Shown: piece by piece, positions 48,137 to 61,400 of the stretch
How the letters are laid out: each line of letters starts with the position of its first letter
Position numbering within the stretch: position 1 is the stretch's first letter
From: Amphibalanus amphitrite
Taxonomy: Eukaryota; Arthropoda; Thecostraca; Balanomorpha; Balanidae
DNA length: 64,000 nucleotides
NCBI RefSeq assembly: GCF_019059575.1
Contig: NW_024881530.1
Span: 1,527,501-1,591,500, forward strand
Reading direction: 5' to 3'
Notes under the pieces: model-generated
The model's database searches: none
What the model saw: the letters and a program-made list of their open reading frames with translations, nothing else
What the model was told of the DNA's origin: nothing
Program-made: the position numbers and the translations under genes

Positions 48137-49310
48137 GGGGAGAGTGGGGAAAGATGCCCAGGGTTTGACTATGTCATATATTTTTCGAAAATGACGATCG
48201 GAAAGCCAACACTTGGAGTTTCAACGGAAGCCGACATCATTTTTCTCCAAAAATATCACACTTTCGTGCCTGAAATATGATAACTTTTTTGCTATTAAGC
48301 ATTTTCCTGAAGAAGTGAAAGGGGGCATCTTACCCCACAGGGTGGAAAAGACGCCCCCTGGCGCTGGGTAAGATGCCCCCTGCACTAAAAGTGACATAAA
48401 TAGGCACGTGAATCGCCTGAACGAATCAGTAGTCCCTTCGAGCCTGCAGTAGACACCAAACGTCATCGTAAGGGCCCTCAAAAGTAGTCGTAAGGTGCTT
48501 CAGAGGCCATCGTTAGGGCCATCATAGTCCAGCGTGGCCAAACAAGCCTCCGTGGTGGCGTTCGGAGACCACTGTGGGGCCCTTATAGGTCTTCATGATG
48601 CTTGAGGGCCCTCGAGCCCATCGTGGGGACCTCAGATGCCAGCGCGGCCCGTGGAGCCAACGTGGGAGCCCTCAAAGGATGTCGTGAGGGGCCCTAGAAC
48701 CAATAATGGGGCCCACAGAGGCCGTCGTGAGGGCTCTCAGAGTCAGATGCCGCCCAAAAAGTCGCTGTGTGGGCCGAGAGACTGGCATGGGGAGCACCCG
48801 ACCGTACCGGACTCTCAATAGTCCCAGATCGGCTTTTGTCTCTCATCACAAGTATGTAATAAATGATTTGACGGGCTGCTTGAAGGACAGCCTACGGATT
48901 TAGGGGGGAGTCTTTCCCCATCAGGACAGGGGGCATCTTACCCCAAGGTACCGAAGTAACATTAAATCAGCACAATTTGTTAGCCATAAAACTACACCCT
49001 GAAACAAACTGTTTGGGACACAGTACACGCATGTTAATGTATCACGACTATAGCAAGGGACGCAAAAATTATCTACCTTTTTTATATTTACAATGTTTTG
49101 ACGCCAAAATATTTTTTGAAAGCAGCAAATAAAAAACATGCAATCACCAGCCAGCCGTTGCCCAACTGAGCTTCGCAAATTTTTGTGCAGTTAACAAGGC
49201 AGGCTTCTGCTTTACGCTAAGAACATTAATTTCCAGGTTCGATTCTTTGTTTCCCCGCTAGAGGGGGTGGGGCGTCTTTCCCATCCTGGGCATCTTACCC
49301 CACTCTCCCC
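48137..49310. mobile_element. Inverted-repeat element with TA duplication, 1174 bp
   Basis: The left end GGGGAGAGTGGGGAAAGATG and the right end (complement GGGGAGAGTGGGGTAAGATG) match over 26 bases with one change, flanked by TA at 48135-48136 and 49311-49312. TA duplication is typical of the Tc1/mariner group. The CATCTTACCCC word recurs inside (48325, 48368, 48932), so terminal sequence is reiterated internally. A degenerate GGGCCCTCA / CGTCGTGAG array fills about 48460-48760. No transposase frame, so non-autonomous. Confidence 0.8.
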
Positions 49311-49312
49311 TA

Positions 49313-50299
49313 CCCATGCAAAACTTTTAACTGTCGGCTGTTCGGCTGTCAAATTATGTACATATTAACGTAAAACGAAATACATGAGATGTAAACCTTT
49401 TTGTTCAGTAATCAAGCGTTTGTTTATATAACTTGTTTTCATAGCTCTATTTCTGGTGTCCAGCTGATAATTTTCTTTTTGAAATCGACAGCACAGTAGA
49501 CTTTCGATTTTAAGGAAGCATGATAATCACACTCACTATATCCTCTTTCTCGTTTCCTTCCTCTCTTTTGTTTTATTTTTACTTCCTTTTGGGTTGTGGC
49601 TCTGACTCTGCCTAAGCTATCCTGACTTCTTTAAAAATGGCACTCGAATACCCTGCTTTTCTAGATATCCGGCCAAAAATATTGCTGAGATATGCGAAGG
49701 ACTGCATGCATAACCTGCTTGCTTTTGCCCTTAACCACTATTTTGTTGTTTCTTTTTTATGTTTTGGAGAGAATAAAATAAACTGAACTGAATTGAACTG
49801 AGCTGATGGCCATACTGTAGCACTCGTATCCATGGGCCGCAGTTCATCGTTTAGTTATCACCTCAAACGGCACGTGAACACTTAATAGCCAAAATAAATC
49901 AAACGCCATTCCTTTCAATACATCACAGTTATTACCAAAGCAGACAAATCATTTAGATACCGAGATATGTCGGGTGGCGTTCCTAGCACGGCCAAGGACG
50001 CATATTCCTGATATCTGATGAATGGCAGTTAATGAAAACTGCCCACCGTCGATGACACGGTGACCTATGGAGCTCGCGCTGACAACATCACACGGTAAAT
50101 CGCACTGAGTAATTATCCAACGAGGCATGCGCGGAATGGAACCAGCCAACCGAAACGTAATGGGAATCACACGGAGCAACAGATATCGAAGACTCGTCTC
50201 AGATCTCAAAGGCATTCCAAGAGTGTTCATCACCCAGAGATCGTCTAATATCATCGACAACACGCGTGTGGTCATCTTTAAACACACGCATCTCGGGAC
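49313..50299. other. Non-coding stretch
   Basis: AT-rich to about 49950, then mixed. A short TGAACTGAATTGAACTGAGC run lies at about 49785-49805. No exon is supported. Confidence 0.4.
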
Positions 50300-51060
50300 C
50301 CCGCTGGGACCCGCTGATCAGACATCCCTCCACGGTGGTGGGCTGGGGGACCCCGCTGCGGCAGCTGCCCACACGAGCCCCACTGATGGACCCACCCCTG
50401 GGCTTCCCGGCGTGAAGGCTGAGGTCGGGGAGGAGCGCCCGAGGAGCGCACGAGAACGCCCCGGGGACGCCCGAGGGACGCCCGAGGGTGTTCAAAGTGC
50501 GTGTCTCGCCCGGCGGGGCACCCTCGGGGCCTAGCTGTCCGCGCAGCCGGGGGCGGTGCGGGAGCTCCCTGGGCCCGCGGGGACCTCCCACGCCGGTCTC
50601 TCACCATGACGGGGTAGTATCCGGGGCTGAGCCCGTACTGGGCGGCGGCGAACGTCGTGGTGGCTCGCTGGGCCGGAGACCGGCGGTCCCCGCTGCTGGC
50701 ACTGCAAGCTTCTGGACGCCGCTGGACGGGCAGCGAGCGCGAGCGGTCGGCGAGCGGTGCGCGAGAGACGGCCGCGGAGGGCGCTATTGTTTTTTCGCCC
50801 TCTGTGAGATACAGCTACCGCGCGGCGGCGGCGGCGGCGGCGGCGGGCGGCAGGGCCTGCGGCGCCGAGCGCGGCTGCACGCGAGCCAGCCGGCCGCCGG
50901 TTGGCCGAGCGGCGGCGACAGGCGGTGCTCCGCGCGGCGCGATGGCGGGCGCCGCTACCGGCCGCCGCCGCCGCCGCCGCCGCCCCGCGGAGCAACCCTC
51001 ACTCGCCGGCCGGCCACCGCCACGGCACCGCGTCCGAGAGCTACCGGCGCGCTCCTCCAA
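50300..51060. promoter_or_regulatory. CpG island with (GGC)n and (GCC)n runs
   Basis: It is strongly CpG-rich, with (GCG)n at about 50820-50842 and (GCC)n at about 50960-50985. Frames are open on both strands. It covers the minus-strand candidate exon that ends at 50607 and could be its promoter. Confidence 0.45.
50607..50814 (-). CDS. Possible coding exon ending in a donor (minus strand), 5' limit unknown
   Basis: One minus-strand frame is open from a stop at 50815-50817 down to GTC ATG|GTGAGA at 50607/50606, and ends FAAAQYGLSPGYYPVM in phase 0. The end of the peptide (A-, Q-, Y- and P-rich) looks like part of a transcription-factor or RNA-binding protein and unlike the arginine-rich shadow frames. 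There is no in-frame ATG before the terminal one, so an acceptor must lie within the interval. TTGCAG at about 50705 is one option but has a poor pyrimidine tract. Confidence 0.25.
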
Positions 51061-51890
51061 CGGCGGAGACTCGCGGGCACCGATGCAAATAATGATGCCA
51101 AAGTTTACGCTCAATGGGAGCCTCTTTTTCCAACCAAACCAACCACAAATCAACACGATAATTGCCAAGATTCCTCTGACTTCATCTTAGAGATGCCCTG
51201 CATAAGCAACTCTGCTATCTACTCTATCTGTTCTCTTTACCCAGAAAAGCAAAAGTCGATATCATAGGAGGCGCGAAGTTTTTCTGAATGAGCTCCAGAA
51301 TAAAAATACGCGTTTAATTAAAAATCATATCAGGGCAGTCATCAAGTCTCTGCCCCCCCCCACCAAAAAAAACATTCGGATACGCAGCGAAACTGTTGAT
51401 CTTCCTGTCACTTTACTGGTGATAAAGAGCATTTGGGCTGAAACGAATGCGGATAAAATCCTACCGATATGTCTTATAAAACTCGAGACCGACTGACATC
51501 AAAGGTACCTAATACAGTCCTGAACTGACTGGCTGACAGACTGACGGCACTGGAGAAGTCTGCCCACTGTCATTGGCTCTCCAATGGAGTGTCGGACCGC
51601 TCTGGCAGTCGCCGCGGGGGTCGCAGGCCGCCCAGTGTCAGTCTCCGACTTCTGATTGACGGCAGAGTGCTCCAACCAATCGGTCCGCGCCCCAGACCCC
51701 TCCCGCGCGCTGATGATTTGTCACGGGGGCGACGGGAGGCCCTCCTTCCTGGATAGAAGCCACGCCGTGTGTAAACCGTTCTGACAGGCTATCTATCCAC
51801 CAATACAGGGGGCGGGACTGCCGGGATCTATTAGCCCACGATCGTACCGCCCCGCACCCCACGCGCGAGGGGCGAGGGAGAGGGGTGTGA
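51061..51890. other. Non-coding stretch
   Basis: Mixed composition. A C-run and an A-run lie at 51350-51372. CCAAT words lie at about 51580 and 51675 in a GC-richer block (51590-51720). No exon is supported. Confidence 0.4.

Positions 51891-51892
<2 letters not shown>

Positions 51893-51966
<74 letters not shown>
51893..51966. repeat. (GA)n microsatellite
   Basis: A pure GA run of about 74 bases, next to a GC-rich block. Confidence 0.95.
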
Positions 51967-51967
<1 letters not shown>

Positions 51968-52079
51968 CGGCGTTCATGAACACCGCTGTCGGCTTCGCGT
52001 CCCCGTGGGCGAATTTTCACGGTTCCATTAGGGGAGAATCGCAGTCAGGGACGAGCGCGTGAAATGACATAAACGGGTT

Positions 52080-52900
52080 TGGATGATACGCCTTAACCCG
52101 GCCACAGATTGACAGGCCGCGCGCCGACTGCCGGGCCGGAACCCTTTATTTGGTCCCAGCCGGGGGCTCCAGTCTGAACCTAATCACAGCTGCCTGGAGC
52201 CAGACGCCGGCTGGGAGGAGCTCGCCGACCGACCTCGCCGCGGAGTCGATAGCCCGCAGCATCTCTCGATTTTCAACCGATTTATCCAGCAGTCACCACC
52301 GCCTTACCGCTTTGTCACCGAGTCATTCTTTAATTCTTCAATGCATCTGTCTACCCGCACTTGGCTTCCACACCGGCACAGCCCGCCACTGCTGGGGGCC
52401 GTCGGCACGCTCTCGTTTTCACACCGTCTGCTCCCAGGCCGTCGGCGGGTCCGGGGGCCGCGCCCGGGGCCGGCACGAGGCGCGCGACCCGGGGCGTGCG
52501 ACCCACCAGAGGCCCTGCCCGGCGCCAGCCCGGCCGGCGGGGGTTCTCACCGGGACGCGCGAATTAGGGGCGCCCGGGGCCGGCGCGCGACGGCCCCGGG
52601 CGCGCCCCGGCGGCGCCCAGCTGGAGCTGAGTGAGCTAGTGTCTCCGGGCGCTGGCGGCAGGCCAGCTGGCGACTTCGCGCCGCCGCGCCGCCGCAGGAC
52701 AGAGCTTGTAACACCGAGAGAAGGCAGCTGCAGGATGGAGGGATAAAGCGGAGGTGTGAGACCGCTGGCAGGATGACTGAGTAACGGAGAGGGCTGCAGG
52801 AGACGGTCCACAGTTGGCGGCGGGCTGATGACGGCAGCGAGCAGATGGACGATTGAAAACAGCGTGAGTGAATCGAGCTCATGAGCGAACAAAAGCGTGC
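52080..52900. promoter_or_regulatory. CpG island
   Basis: It is GC- and CpG-rich, densest at 52430-52620. Long frames are open on both strands. The minus-strand candidate exon (52824-52551) lies inside it. Confidence 0.4.
52551..52824 (-). CDS. Possible coding exon (minus strand), low confidence
   Basis: A minus-strand frame reads stop-free through PPPTVDRLLQPSPLLSHPA to NSRVP and ends CCCG|GTGAGA (GT at 52550-52549) in phase 0. A pyrimidine-rich tract ending GTCATCAG at 52825 could be its acceptor. Third positions favour C and G. However, a plus-strand frame of 198 codons covers the same DNA, so composition alone could explain both. Confidence 0.2.
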
Positions 52901-55900
52901 AGATAATCGAGCACGGACTGCTGAATCACATTGTTCTTATCATGCATCCCGTGCAAAAGGACAAAGACATCATCGCTTGATTATTCTTTTCATATTGCTT
53001 TCATCTGCGACCAAAATAAAGCAGATTGAAGTAAGTCGAAATACGGAATCACGCCCCAAAATCAAAGCAAGCAAATCCAAAATGGAAAATTGTTCGGGTT
53101 GCTTGAATGGCAGATGCGATATAGGTTTTCAATTCAGGTGCTCCCAAATAAAGAATAGAGTTTCTCCATGCCTCGCACACATTTTTCTATATCCATCTTT
53201 ATATCCTTAATGGAAAAGCATTCATGATCCACGAACATCAATACATCAATTAATACTGCAATCTCATTTCCGTCTTCGTCAATCTCATTTCCGACTATCT
53301 GTCTCACGAATCCACCGTCCGTGCCGCAAGCAGGGCGGTCAGCCCCCGTCCGCCCTGCGATTCACCTGTGCGCGGCCTCGGCACACCCCAGCTGCCCGCG
53401 GTGACCGCGGGTGTCGCCGCCGGTGCCGTCAGCACCTCACCGGCCACCGTCCATCCTTCCGCGGCACCTGTTACACCCACCCACCGCCGGCGGCGTGACC
53501 GAGGGGGCAGCCGGCCGACAGTAAACGCGACAGGTCGATAACGTAGCACACTGCACCTGTCCTTCGCCGCCCGCGGCAAGGACTGGGCAGGGAGGACGAG
53601 TGTGCTGGGGGAGAGGGGTGGGAGGTAGGATCCAGAGTGAGCAGTGGTGAGGGAGTGGTGCTCCTGGTGCACTGGACAATCGGCAATCAGTCGAGTCATT
53701 AGCTGGAGGTAGTTCTCACCGCCTATATTTGGAAGCATCAGTTTGGCTGTTTCTTGTTAAAACACACGACATTATGGGTGGTTTTGTTTGTGAACAGAAG
53801 TGATCGGGAAGTCAGGTGCCGCCGCCACATCCATCGCGTGTCACTGCCGGCACCGCCGCTGCAACCGTCACTCCCACCAACGACGCGTCGCGCATGACGG
53901 TTCCCATCGAACCTGAGCCCGTTTTTGCCGAGCGCGGGGCCGTTTCGGGTGATTTGACCGTTTTTCCGGTGGTTGCCTCCGGAGCCGGCCGATGGGAACT
54001 GGACTCTGTGCTCCGCGGCGTCCCGCGCCCCCTCCCTGTGATTCCACCGCAGTCGGCGAGTATTGCGCTGGGAACTCGGTCGTCCGATGACCGATGTTTG
54101 AAGCCGTCACCGACTGTTCCGGAAGGCCCGCGGCGGTCCGCCGGTCAGTGATCTAATGTGTGAGTGGACGGTGACGCTGAGGAAGCGGACAGCAAGGTGC
54201 GGTGTGCAGCTTTCGCCCGCGGTTGTGGAACAAGGGAATGTGCCATTGTGGCACTACACTGCGGTGGACGGTGAAATTGTAACGATGGGTGTCAGCTGTC
54301 CACTTGCACGCAATGGCCAGCATGACATGAAAACTGTCTTTAAATGACATAAAAGCGTGGTTAGTGGCAGAGCACATCCTACCAACAGTCTTTGAAGAAC
54401 AGGAGCACTTCTGTTTTGATGCCATCTGGAAATAGAGAAGCATATGTATATCGGCATAGCCTTGCTACCAGTCACCAATAATCAAATCACTGACCTTTTA
54501 GCTATCAAATCTGTCCGGGGAATATGAGAGTAGGGTTTAAAACAAATATGTAGATACCTAATCACAAAGTAGCGGACCAATCCGATGTGTGTATAACTAG
54601 GCACAAAGGCGTTCTGGTTCAGTGAGCAGAACAGGAGGCATCTTTCAGCTCAGTCTCTGAAATAATTCCCTTCGGCATGGATTATGACCGATCGCATAAA
54701 AGTATAGCATATCATCACCTGCTAAGGTAGACCTTATGACAGATCGCATAAGCAATCCATCCACTGCCGGACGAAAGTTTCAGCACTGATAATCACCCTC
54801 CTCTCCCAACCCGCTACACTTCCCCGACCGTTCCCCATTCCAGGACCCTCATCAGCTTCTGAAAACGCCTCTCCACCGAACCCGACCGACCTGCCTCACA
54901 TCCGGCGGCGCTTTCTGAGGCAGTGCCGACTCCTGTCGGACGGAGGACCGAGGCTCGCTAATTAACCCTGATGACGTCACCGGTCGCCGGTACGGTCCGA
55001 CTCAGTCTCGGCGGCCCGGACGCCGTTCGGTACACTCGGGTGGGCTGGCACGCCGCGGCTTCGTGCCGCCAAAGCCGCCGGAATGCGCCGCATCCGGTGA
55101 CAGCGCGTGCGACTCGCTAACGGCTTCCCCAGGTATGGCCCGAAGAAAATGGCAAAATCGTGATCCGGCTCGTGATAAAATGTCGTGGGTTAATCGGAAA
55201 AAATTGGCTTGGAAATTCGACTCGTGAGAACAATGAAAACGTGTCGGCGTTGTTTCACGAGAAATGCACCAAATTGTTCTCTATAATTGCCTTGCATAAG
55301 CATGTTAGGTGGTATCATTACTTGCATTCTAAGATAGATCAACTCTGAGCCAGTGTTACGTTACATCAAAGCGTGAAAAGCTAGGCACGGTCGCAAGAAA
55401 GGTGCTCTGGAATCGTCACTTTCATACAGAACGGAATTTGATTTGGCAGTAAAAATACCAAGTCACGATAAAACCCTCTTGCGCAACGCATTTTTGTTTC
55501 GAAAGTTATAATCGATGCTTTGTATGCGTTTGCAGTAGGTTTGCAGACTTGGTTCGGCGAACCAATTTCGTTGGGCCAGGTATGCGGTATGCGTAGGAAT
55601 AGCCCGGCATCAGCCACTGATGATGATCATGATAAGAGACCAGTAGGCCGGGCGGCTGGCGCGCCCCGAAATGAGCGCTCACCTCCGAGCACAAGTGGCG
55701 CATGAAACGAAGGTAACTTCAGCCGGCGGCGGCGGCGGCGGTGGCGGTGGCCCCATGGAAATCGAGATCGCACTTCTGTGCCACGCAGCTATCCCTGTGC
55801 GGTGAATGGTAACTACTAACCAGTTACTGAGTTAAAATCAGACGAAACCATTATCTGTCTTCTTGTTGTTGCCGGGAAAGCAGCGAAATGCAACCGGGAG

Positions 55901-56061
55901 AGCCATGCTTTGTGATTTGTCATCTACTTCCATTGCGGTAAATATGGGGCATCCTTCCTGTCCAGAGTAGAAGCAAGACATTTTCATAGGTCAACTTTAA
56001 TATCATTCATGAGTGCAATCGCATTCTGAACGTAACGCTACAATCAGATTCTAAAACTCAC
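52901..56061. other. Non-coding stretch
   Basis: 53310-53590 and 53810-54140 are CpG-rich and open in several frames. 54150-54780 is AT-rich. A full CRE lies at 54972-54979 in a GC block (54890-55130). A (GGC)n run lies at 55723-55747. A minus-strand ATG with seven codons and GAG|GTGAGC lies at 55703-55683, too short to call. No gene is supported. Confidence 0.4.
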
Positions 56062-56157
56062 GATGGACCCCGAACCCGATTCCCTACGCACTCTCTTGTT
56101 TCGGATCGCCTCCCGTTCAGCGCCCTCCGTCTGTGCCCTCGGGCTACGTCTGGTCAT
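56062..56157 (-). CDS. Candidate first coding exon, 32 codons (minus strand)
   Basis: A minus-strand ATG opens 32 codons ending TCC ATC|GTGAGT (GT at 56061-56060), a strong donor in phase 0. The peptide begins MTRRSPRAQTEGAEREAI and ends RRESGSGSI; it is basic and likely disordered. The frame is open further upstream to a stop near 56305, so the start could lie earlier or in a previous exon. A full CRE palindrome (56157-56164) directly abuts and overlaps the A of the ATG, and the DNA is CpG-rich. It may be the promoter-proximal exon of the long minus-strand gene suggested by the splice signals to the left. The protein is not recognised. Confidence 0.4.
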
Positions 56158-56264
56158 GACGTCACAGCGCCTCAGGCGCCGTCCGGTCGACTGCCCGGCC
56201 TGACCCCACGGGGTCCGGTCGCGTCGGCGGGGCGCCGCCTCATTTACCGACACGTTTAACAAAT

Positions 56265-57480
56265 AACCGCTTGGAAAGCACGCAGGTGAACCACTCGTGT
56301 TTATTGTTTACTTACCGATGCTTACGCAATATCGTGGTTAGAGTAGCAAAGGTGTACTCGTAAGAGTGAGCTAATGAAGGTGCTTTCCCTGCTTGGACTA
56401 CGTATGTATTAACTGCTGTTGTCAGCAGGCTAGCTTTATATCCAGCTGCAGCCTTCCATCAAACTTAAAGGGCTAACAAGGTAAGCAGCAACACAGCCCC
56501 CTGGGATACCAGTGACCATTAGAGAACCACACTAAACTGGCGCTATTTTCTACACACGCGCGCACGACGGATACAAAAAATCACCTATCCTTTCATTATC
56601 AAACATTTATGCGCCAGCTTCGTAGACCCACGCGAAAACTACTAGAGATTTCTTAATTGTCAAATTTGCATGTTTGGGGGCCGATTTGCCCGGCGGGTCA
56701 ATAAACAAGTGATTAGAGGAGACACCACATAAATATTCATCACCAGACCCAGGCGTCTGCCGTCGAGACACACGACCAAGCTCGCGTCCACGGTTTGTTG
56801 ACTGCCGTCATCGATACGTGTTCTGTCTGGAGAGAGACAGGTGTTACGCGGCGGGGGCGTTTCTGGCGCATCGCGAAGTTTCTGGCGCGTTGAATAGGAG
56901 CGATCGTTGGCGAAGGTGTAGGGGAAAGGTCATCGATCGATGCGTGGGAGGTGAGGGCAGTCGTCTAAGGAGACAGGGCAAGGAACTTCAAAGGTGCGGC
57001 AGGTCATCGTCATCGAAAGGCATGAAGTTTAAACGGGAGCGACGTGCTGTGAGTGGGTGTCATTCATGCGAACGTATCGCTCGTAGTGGTGTGAATAAGA
57101 CATATCAGTAGATAGGAAGTACTGTACGAGTGTATCAGAAGTTTGCTTTCTTAGCTTCGTATATCCATCGTAATTATCTTCAGATGTAAAATAAAAGGCG
57201 TAAGCGAAAGAGAAAAAAAAGTAGAATGTCACCGTGCAGGGAAGACTGCGCATCCCTAATACCGCGTAAACGGCTGAATTGATGCATCTAACCAGGCCTT
57301 TTCATTCAGCCCAACCAGCCATGAAACCTCATTTTCACGGCACCGCAGCGGTTGCCCACAAAAATGTGACGCTATTTCTGGACAGCCCATCACTCCACAC
57401 TGCATACCTTTTCGGACCACTACCCCATCGATCCACCACGTTCGTTGTGGGCTTGCACCGTACAGCAGAGAGGGGAAAGG
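56265..57480. other. Non-coding stretch
   Basis: Mostly AT-rich or mixed. 56750-57060 has a plus-strand frame with basic composition and no splice support. No exon is supported. Confidence 0.4.
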
Positions 57481-57484
57481 AAAG

Positions 57485-58430
<946 letters not shown>

Positions 58431-61400
58431 GTTTACCAGAATCGGACAAAGGAAACAAAATCGGCTGGTGTTATTGAGAGGTTCTCTTGGAACAAAAGAG
58501 GAAGTTTGTCGGAAATGCCCGTTTTTTTTTTTGTCTACATATTTTTGTTTTGGCGTCAGGAGTAAACTGAATTTTCATGATAAGCAATGCAACATACTTG
58601 GCATAGCCAGTAGCCATTCCTATCCGGTGCATCCCGCTGAGATAACTGTCGGCTGTTCCGGCGGCGGGCGTTGCGTTTGTTGTCGGTGCATCCCGCTGTT
58701 CGGCGGCTCTCTAATGGCCCGTAGGTGGCCTCCGTTCATATTGGCCGATCTGACCGATAATCGACGACAATCGCCTCCCGACCTTAATTCAGCCATTATG
58801 CCGGCATTGTTGGAGGCACCCGGTGTAGCGCGGCATCGATCAGGCAAACTATGCAACCGGCACAGAGTGCCGCTAATCGAACAGGCCCTGGTCAACCGGA
58901 GCTTATCGATAGATTATTGCGATTATTGGCAGATCAAGGGTTTTAATTAACGGCCGCCTGTGTTCCTCTAATGCCTCCCTCGGCGGATCAAAGCATCTGG
59001 GGCGCTGCAAGTCATGCCAATAATATTGGCCATATCGTGATTGACGTGACAAACTAGAGCCTCAGAGAAGCCGCTGTCCTAAAAAGGTGTCTGACAACGC
59101 TTCCTGTAGAGGCAGGCCTACTCTCCCGCTCATAATACCGACATAAACTGAGCCAGTTTTTGGAAGAACTCGGAGGTCTTCGGTGGAGGTATAATCTCAT
59201 CTATGTAATTATACGCAATCTTGGTCGAACATGCTTGCGAGAGCTGTATGCTCAGGTTTACGTTTTCACAGAATCTTGCTCGGGATTTTCGTCGTGAGAA
59301 GCGGTCGTTATTGAGCAACATATATAATTACGACAAAATTGAAAGGTATTTGACATTCATTTGGCGTTCTCCGTAGCTTACGTGACCCTCTGTAGCGTAA
59401 TGGACATAATGGGGCCCTCGGTTCGTGCAAGTGTAGTCTGACTGTGTTGTTTCATGGTTTGGAGCCGTGCAGCGGAGCATCTGGCACAAACGAGCCCACT
59501 GTAACTGAGCCTCCGTACTGCGCCCGGCCCATCGTCAGAATCGTACCGGCCAACAGCAGCTTCATTTCGAAGCTTGGTAACCGGCGAGCTGCTGTTAAAG
59601 TGCCGCCGTTCTCGAGAGCTGGCGGGCAGCTTGGCGCACTACTGCTGCGCTGGAAGGCACAGCTCGCGTCGGTGCATGGGGTGATTATAACACTTCGAGC
59701 GGTAATGCCAGAGAACATCGCGCGGCAGACAAAACGGTCATGAACATGCTATTTACAGTACATAGAAATGCCATACTCAATGCTAACATAACGTCGGTCA
59801 GGTAGCGAGAAGCGTTCGATGATTTCAGATCAGCATTCCGTGCTTCATAATTGATGCCAACAATATACTATAGCATTGCTCGAGACATGTACGCAAATAA
59901 AATTACTTAGAAGGGCACTTCCTAGTGTCCAGCGCTTATGCCAACCAGAACAACGAAGTTGTCTTTTTTCACTGCCAATAAACACTCTTACTCATCTCAG
60001 AACAACCCCGGTATAATAGTTTCTCCGACCAGAATTTCAGCCGATTCGCCATCTCTCTGATTTCTCTTGTTTCTTCGCGTATCGACGGGACTCGGCAAAT
60101 GACCCCGACCAAGATTACAGTGCTCGACAAGTGATTGCTCACAATCACAGCAGAGCGGCCGGCCGGCCTCGCGTCCGTTCGCGGTACAACACGGACCATT
60201 ACGACCCAATCCATTAATCTCAACATAAAATAAGAACTGTGATCGGGGGCACGTCCGCGGGCTGCGCGGCGCTGATTTATCTGGTGGCCACTTATCGTGA
60301 TTACCGGCGGCGAGGCTCCGTGTTTACCGGGGCTCTGCTGGACGACCGGCGCGGGGTCGCGGTCGGCGGCGAGCGACCGACCGACCGGCGCTCGGCAACC
60401 GACAATGTCCTCTCCACTCTTCCCGGACCGGGTATCGGGTATCCGTGAAGTACTTACAAGCCTTAATTGGGATTAAATTTTAGAGATAAGTATATAGATA
60501 GTCGTTTGTGCACAGTGGGCAGGCATGCTTATTCAACCTGCATTCGGATTGCTTGCAAAAACTCTGAATTTGGTAGAATTACACAGCCTTCCACTGCTTT
60601 GCGACCTGTAGAAGCTTAGACGATATACGGCGGTGGTGGGGTCGACTCTATGGAGGAGGATCCGACCCCTACAGGAGCCGTTGAGAAGAATAGAGGTGCA
60701 GCCCGCGGAGGAGGATCTAGCCGCTGCTGCAGCTGTGGAGGAGGACCGTCCGCTGCCGTTCGGCCCGCCCCTCTGCCGCCGCCGGCGTCAGTTCCCTCTC
60801 CACCCGTTCCCATGCATTCCCGGCGACTTTACGCGGCGGCCGGATAATTTCACAGTTTGGGTTATTTGCCTCATTACGGGACTGGTTCTGGCGGTCATTT
60901 CGCCTCTGCAGGCTGCCGTTTCGTGCCAGAAGTGAGGTTTATTGTTTACGGAGATGTATGTGCCCGTATGGTCTGCACAAGATGGCTTCTATGATTAGAA
61001 CTGTACGGATGTTAACATAACTTGGAGTAAAGCCGGTGCTGGCCCACGGGGAGGACGAGCCCTGAGAGATAAACGATCCCACCCGCCACTGTGCCGGTAA
61101 GAAGTCATTTAGGGCCATTTGGAAAATTAATAAACGATTGTTTTGAGGGGTCTTTGGCCTAAAATGCGCGCGCTAAACCGCACCGCTGACACTGGCGACC
61201 TCGGCCGCACGCAGCCGCTCTCTGCTGACAATCTGCATAATATTAGGCAATTTAGTGGAGCGCTTCGTTCAAAACCTTCCGTCGCGGACCAACGCCAGGC
61301 TCATCAATAACACATTACACTTAATTGGGCTGGGGATTTTGTCCGTCCGAAGATGCTCGTAGGTGTCATTTTCTCGGAGAGGTGGGCCCGGTTTCGTCCC

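Noticed and set aside
49225-49260. GGTTCGATTC, a match to the tRNA B box
   Set aside because: No A box or cloverleaf upstream; it lies inside the TA-flanked element.
55683-55703. Minus-strand ATG, seven codons, GAG|GTGAGC
   Set aside because: Too short to separate from chance.
58468-58950. 160-codon plus-strand frame
   Set aside because: No domain and unbiased codons; it crosses a block that looks regulatory.
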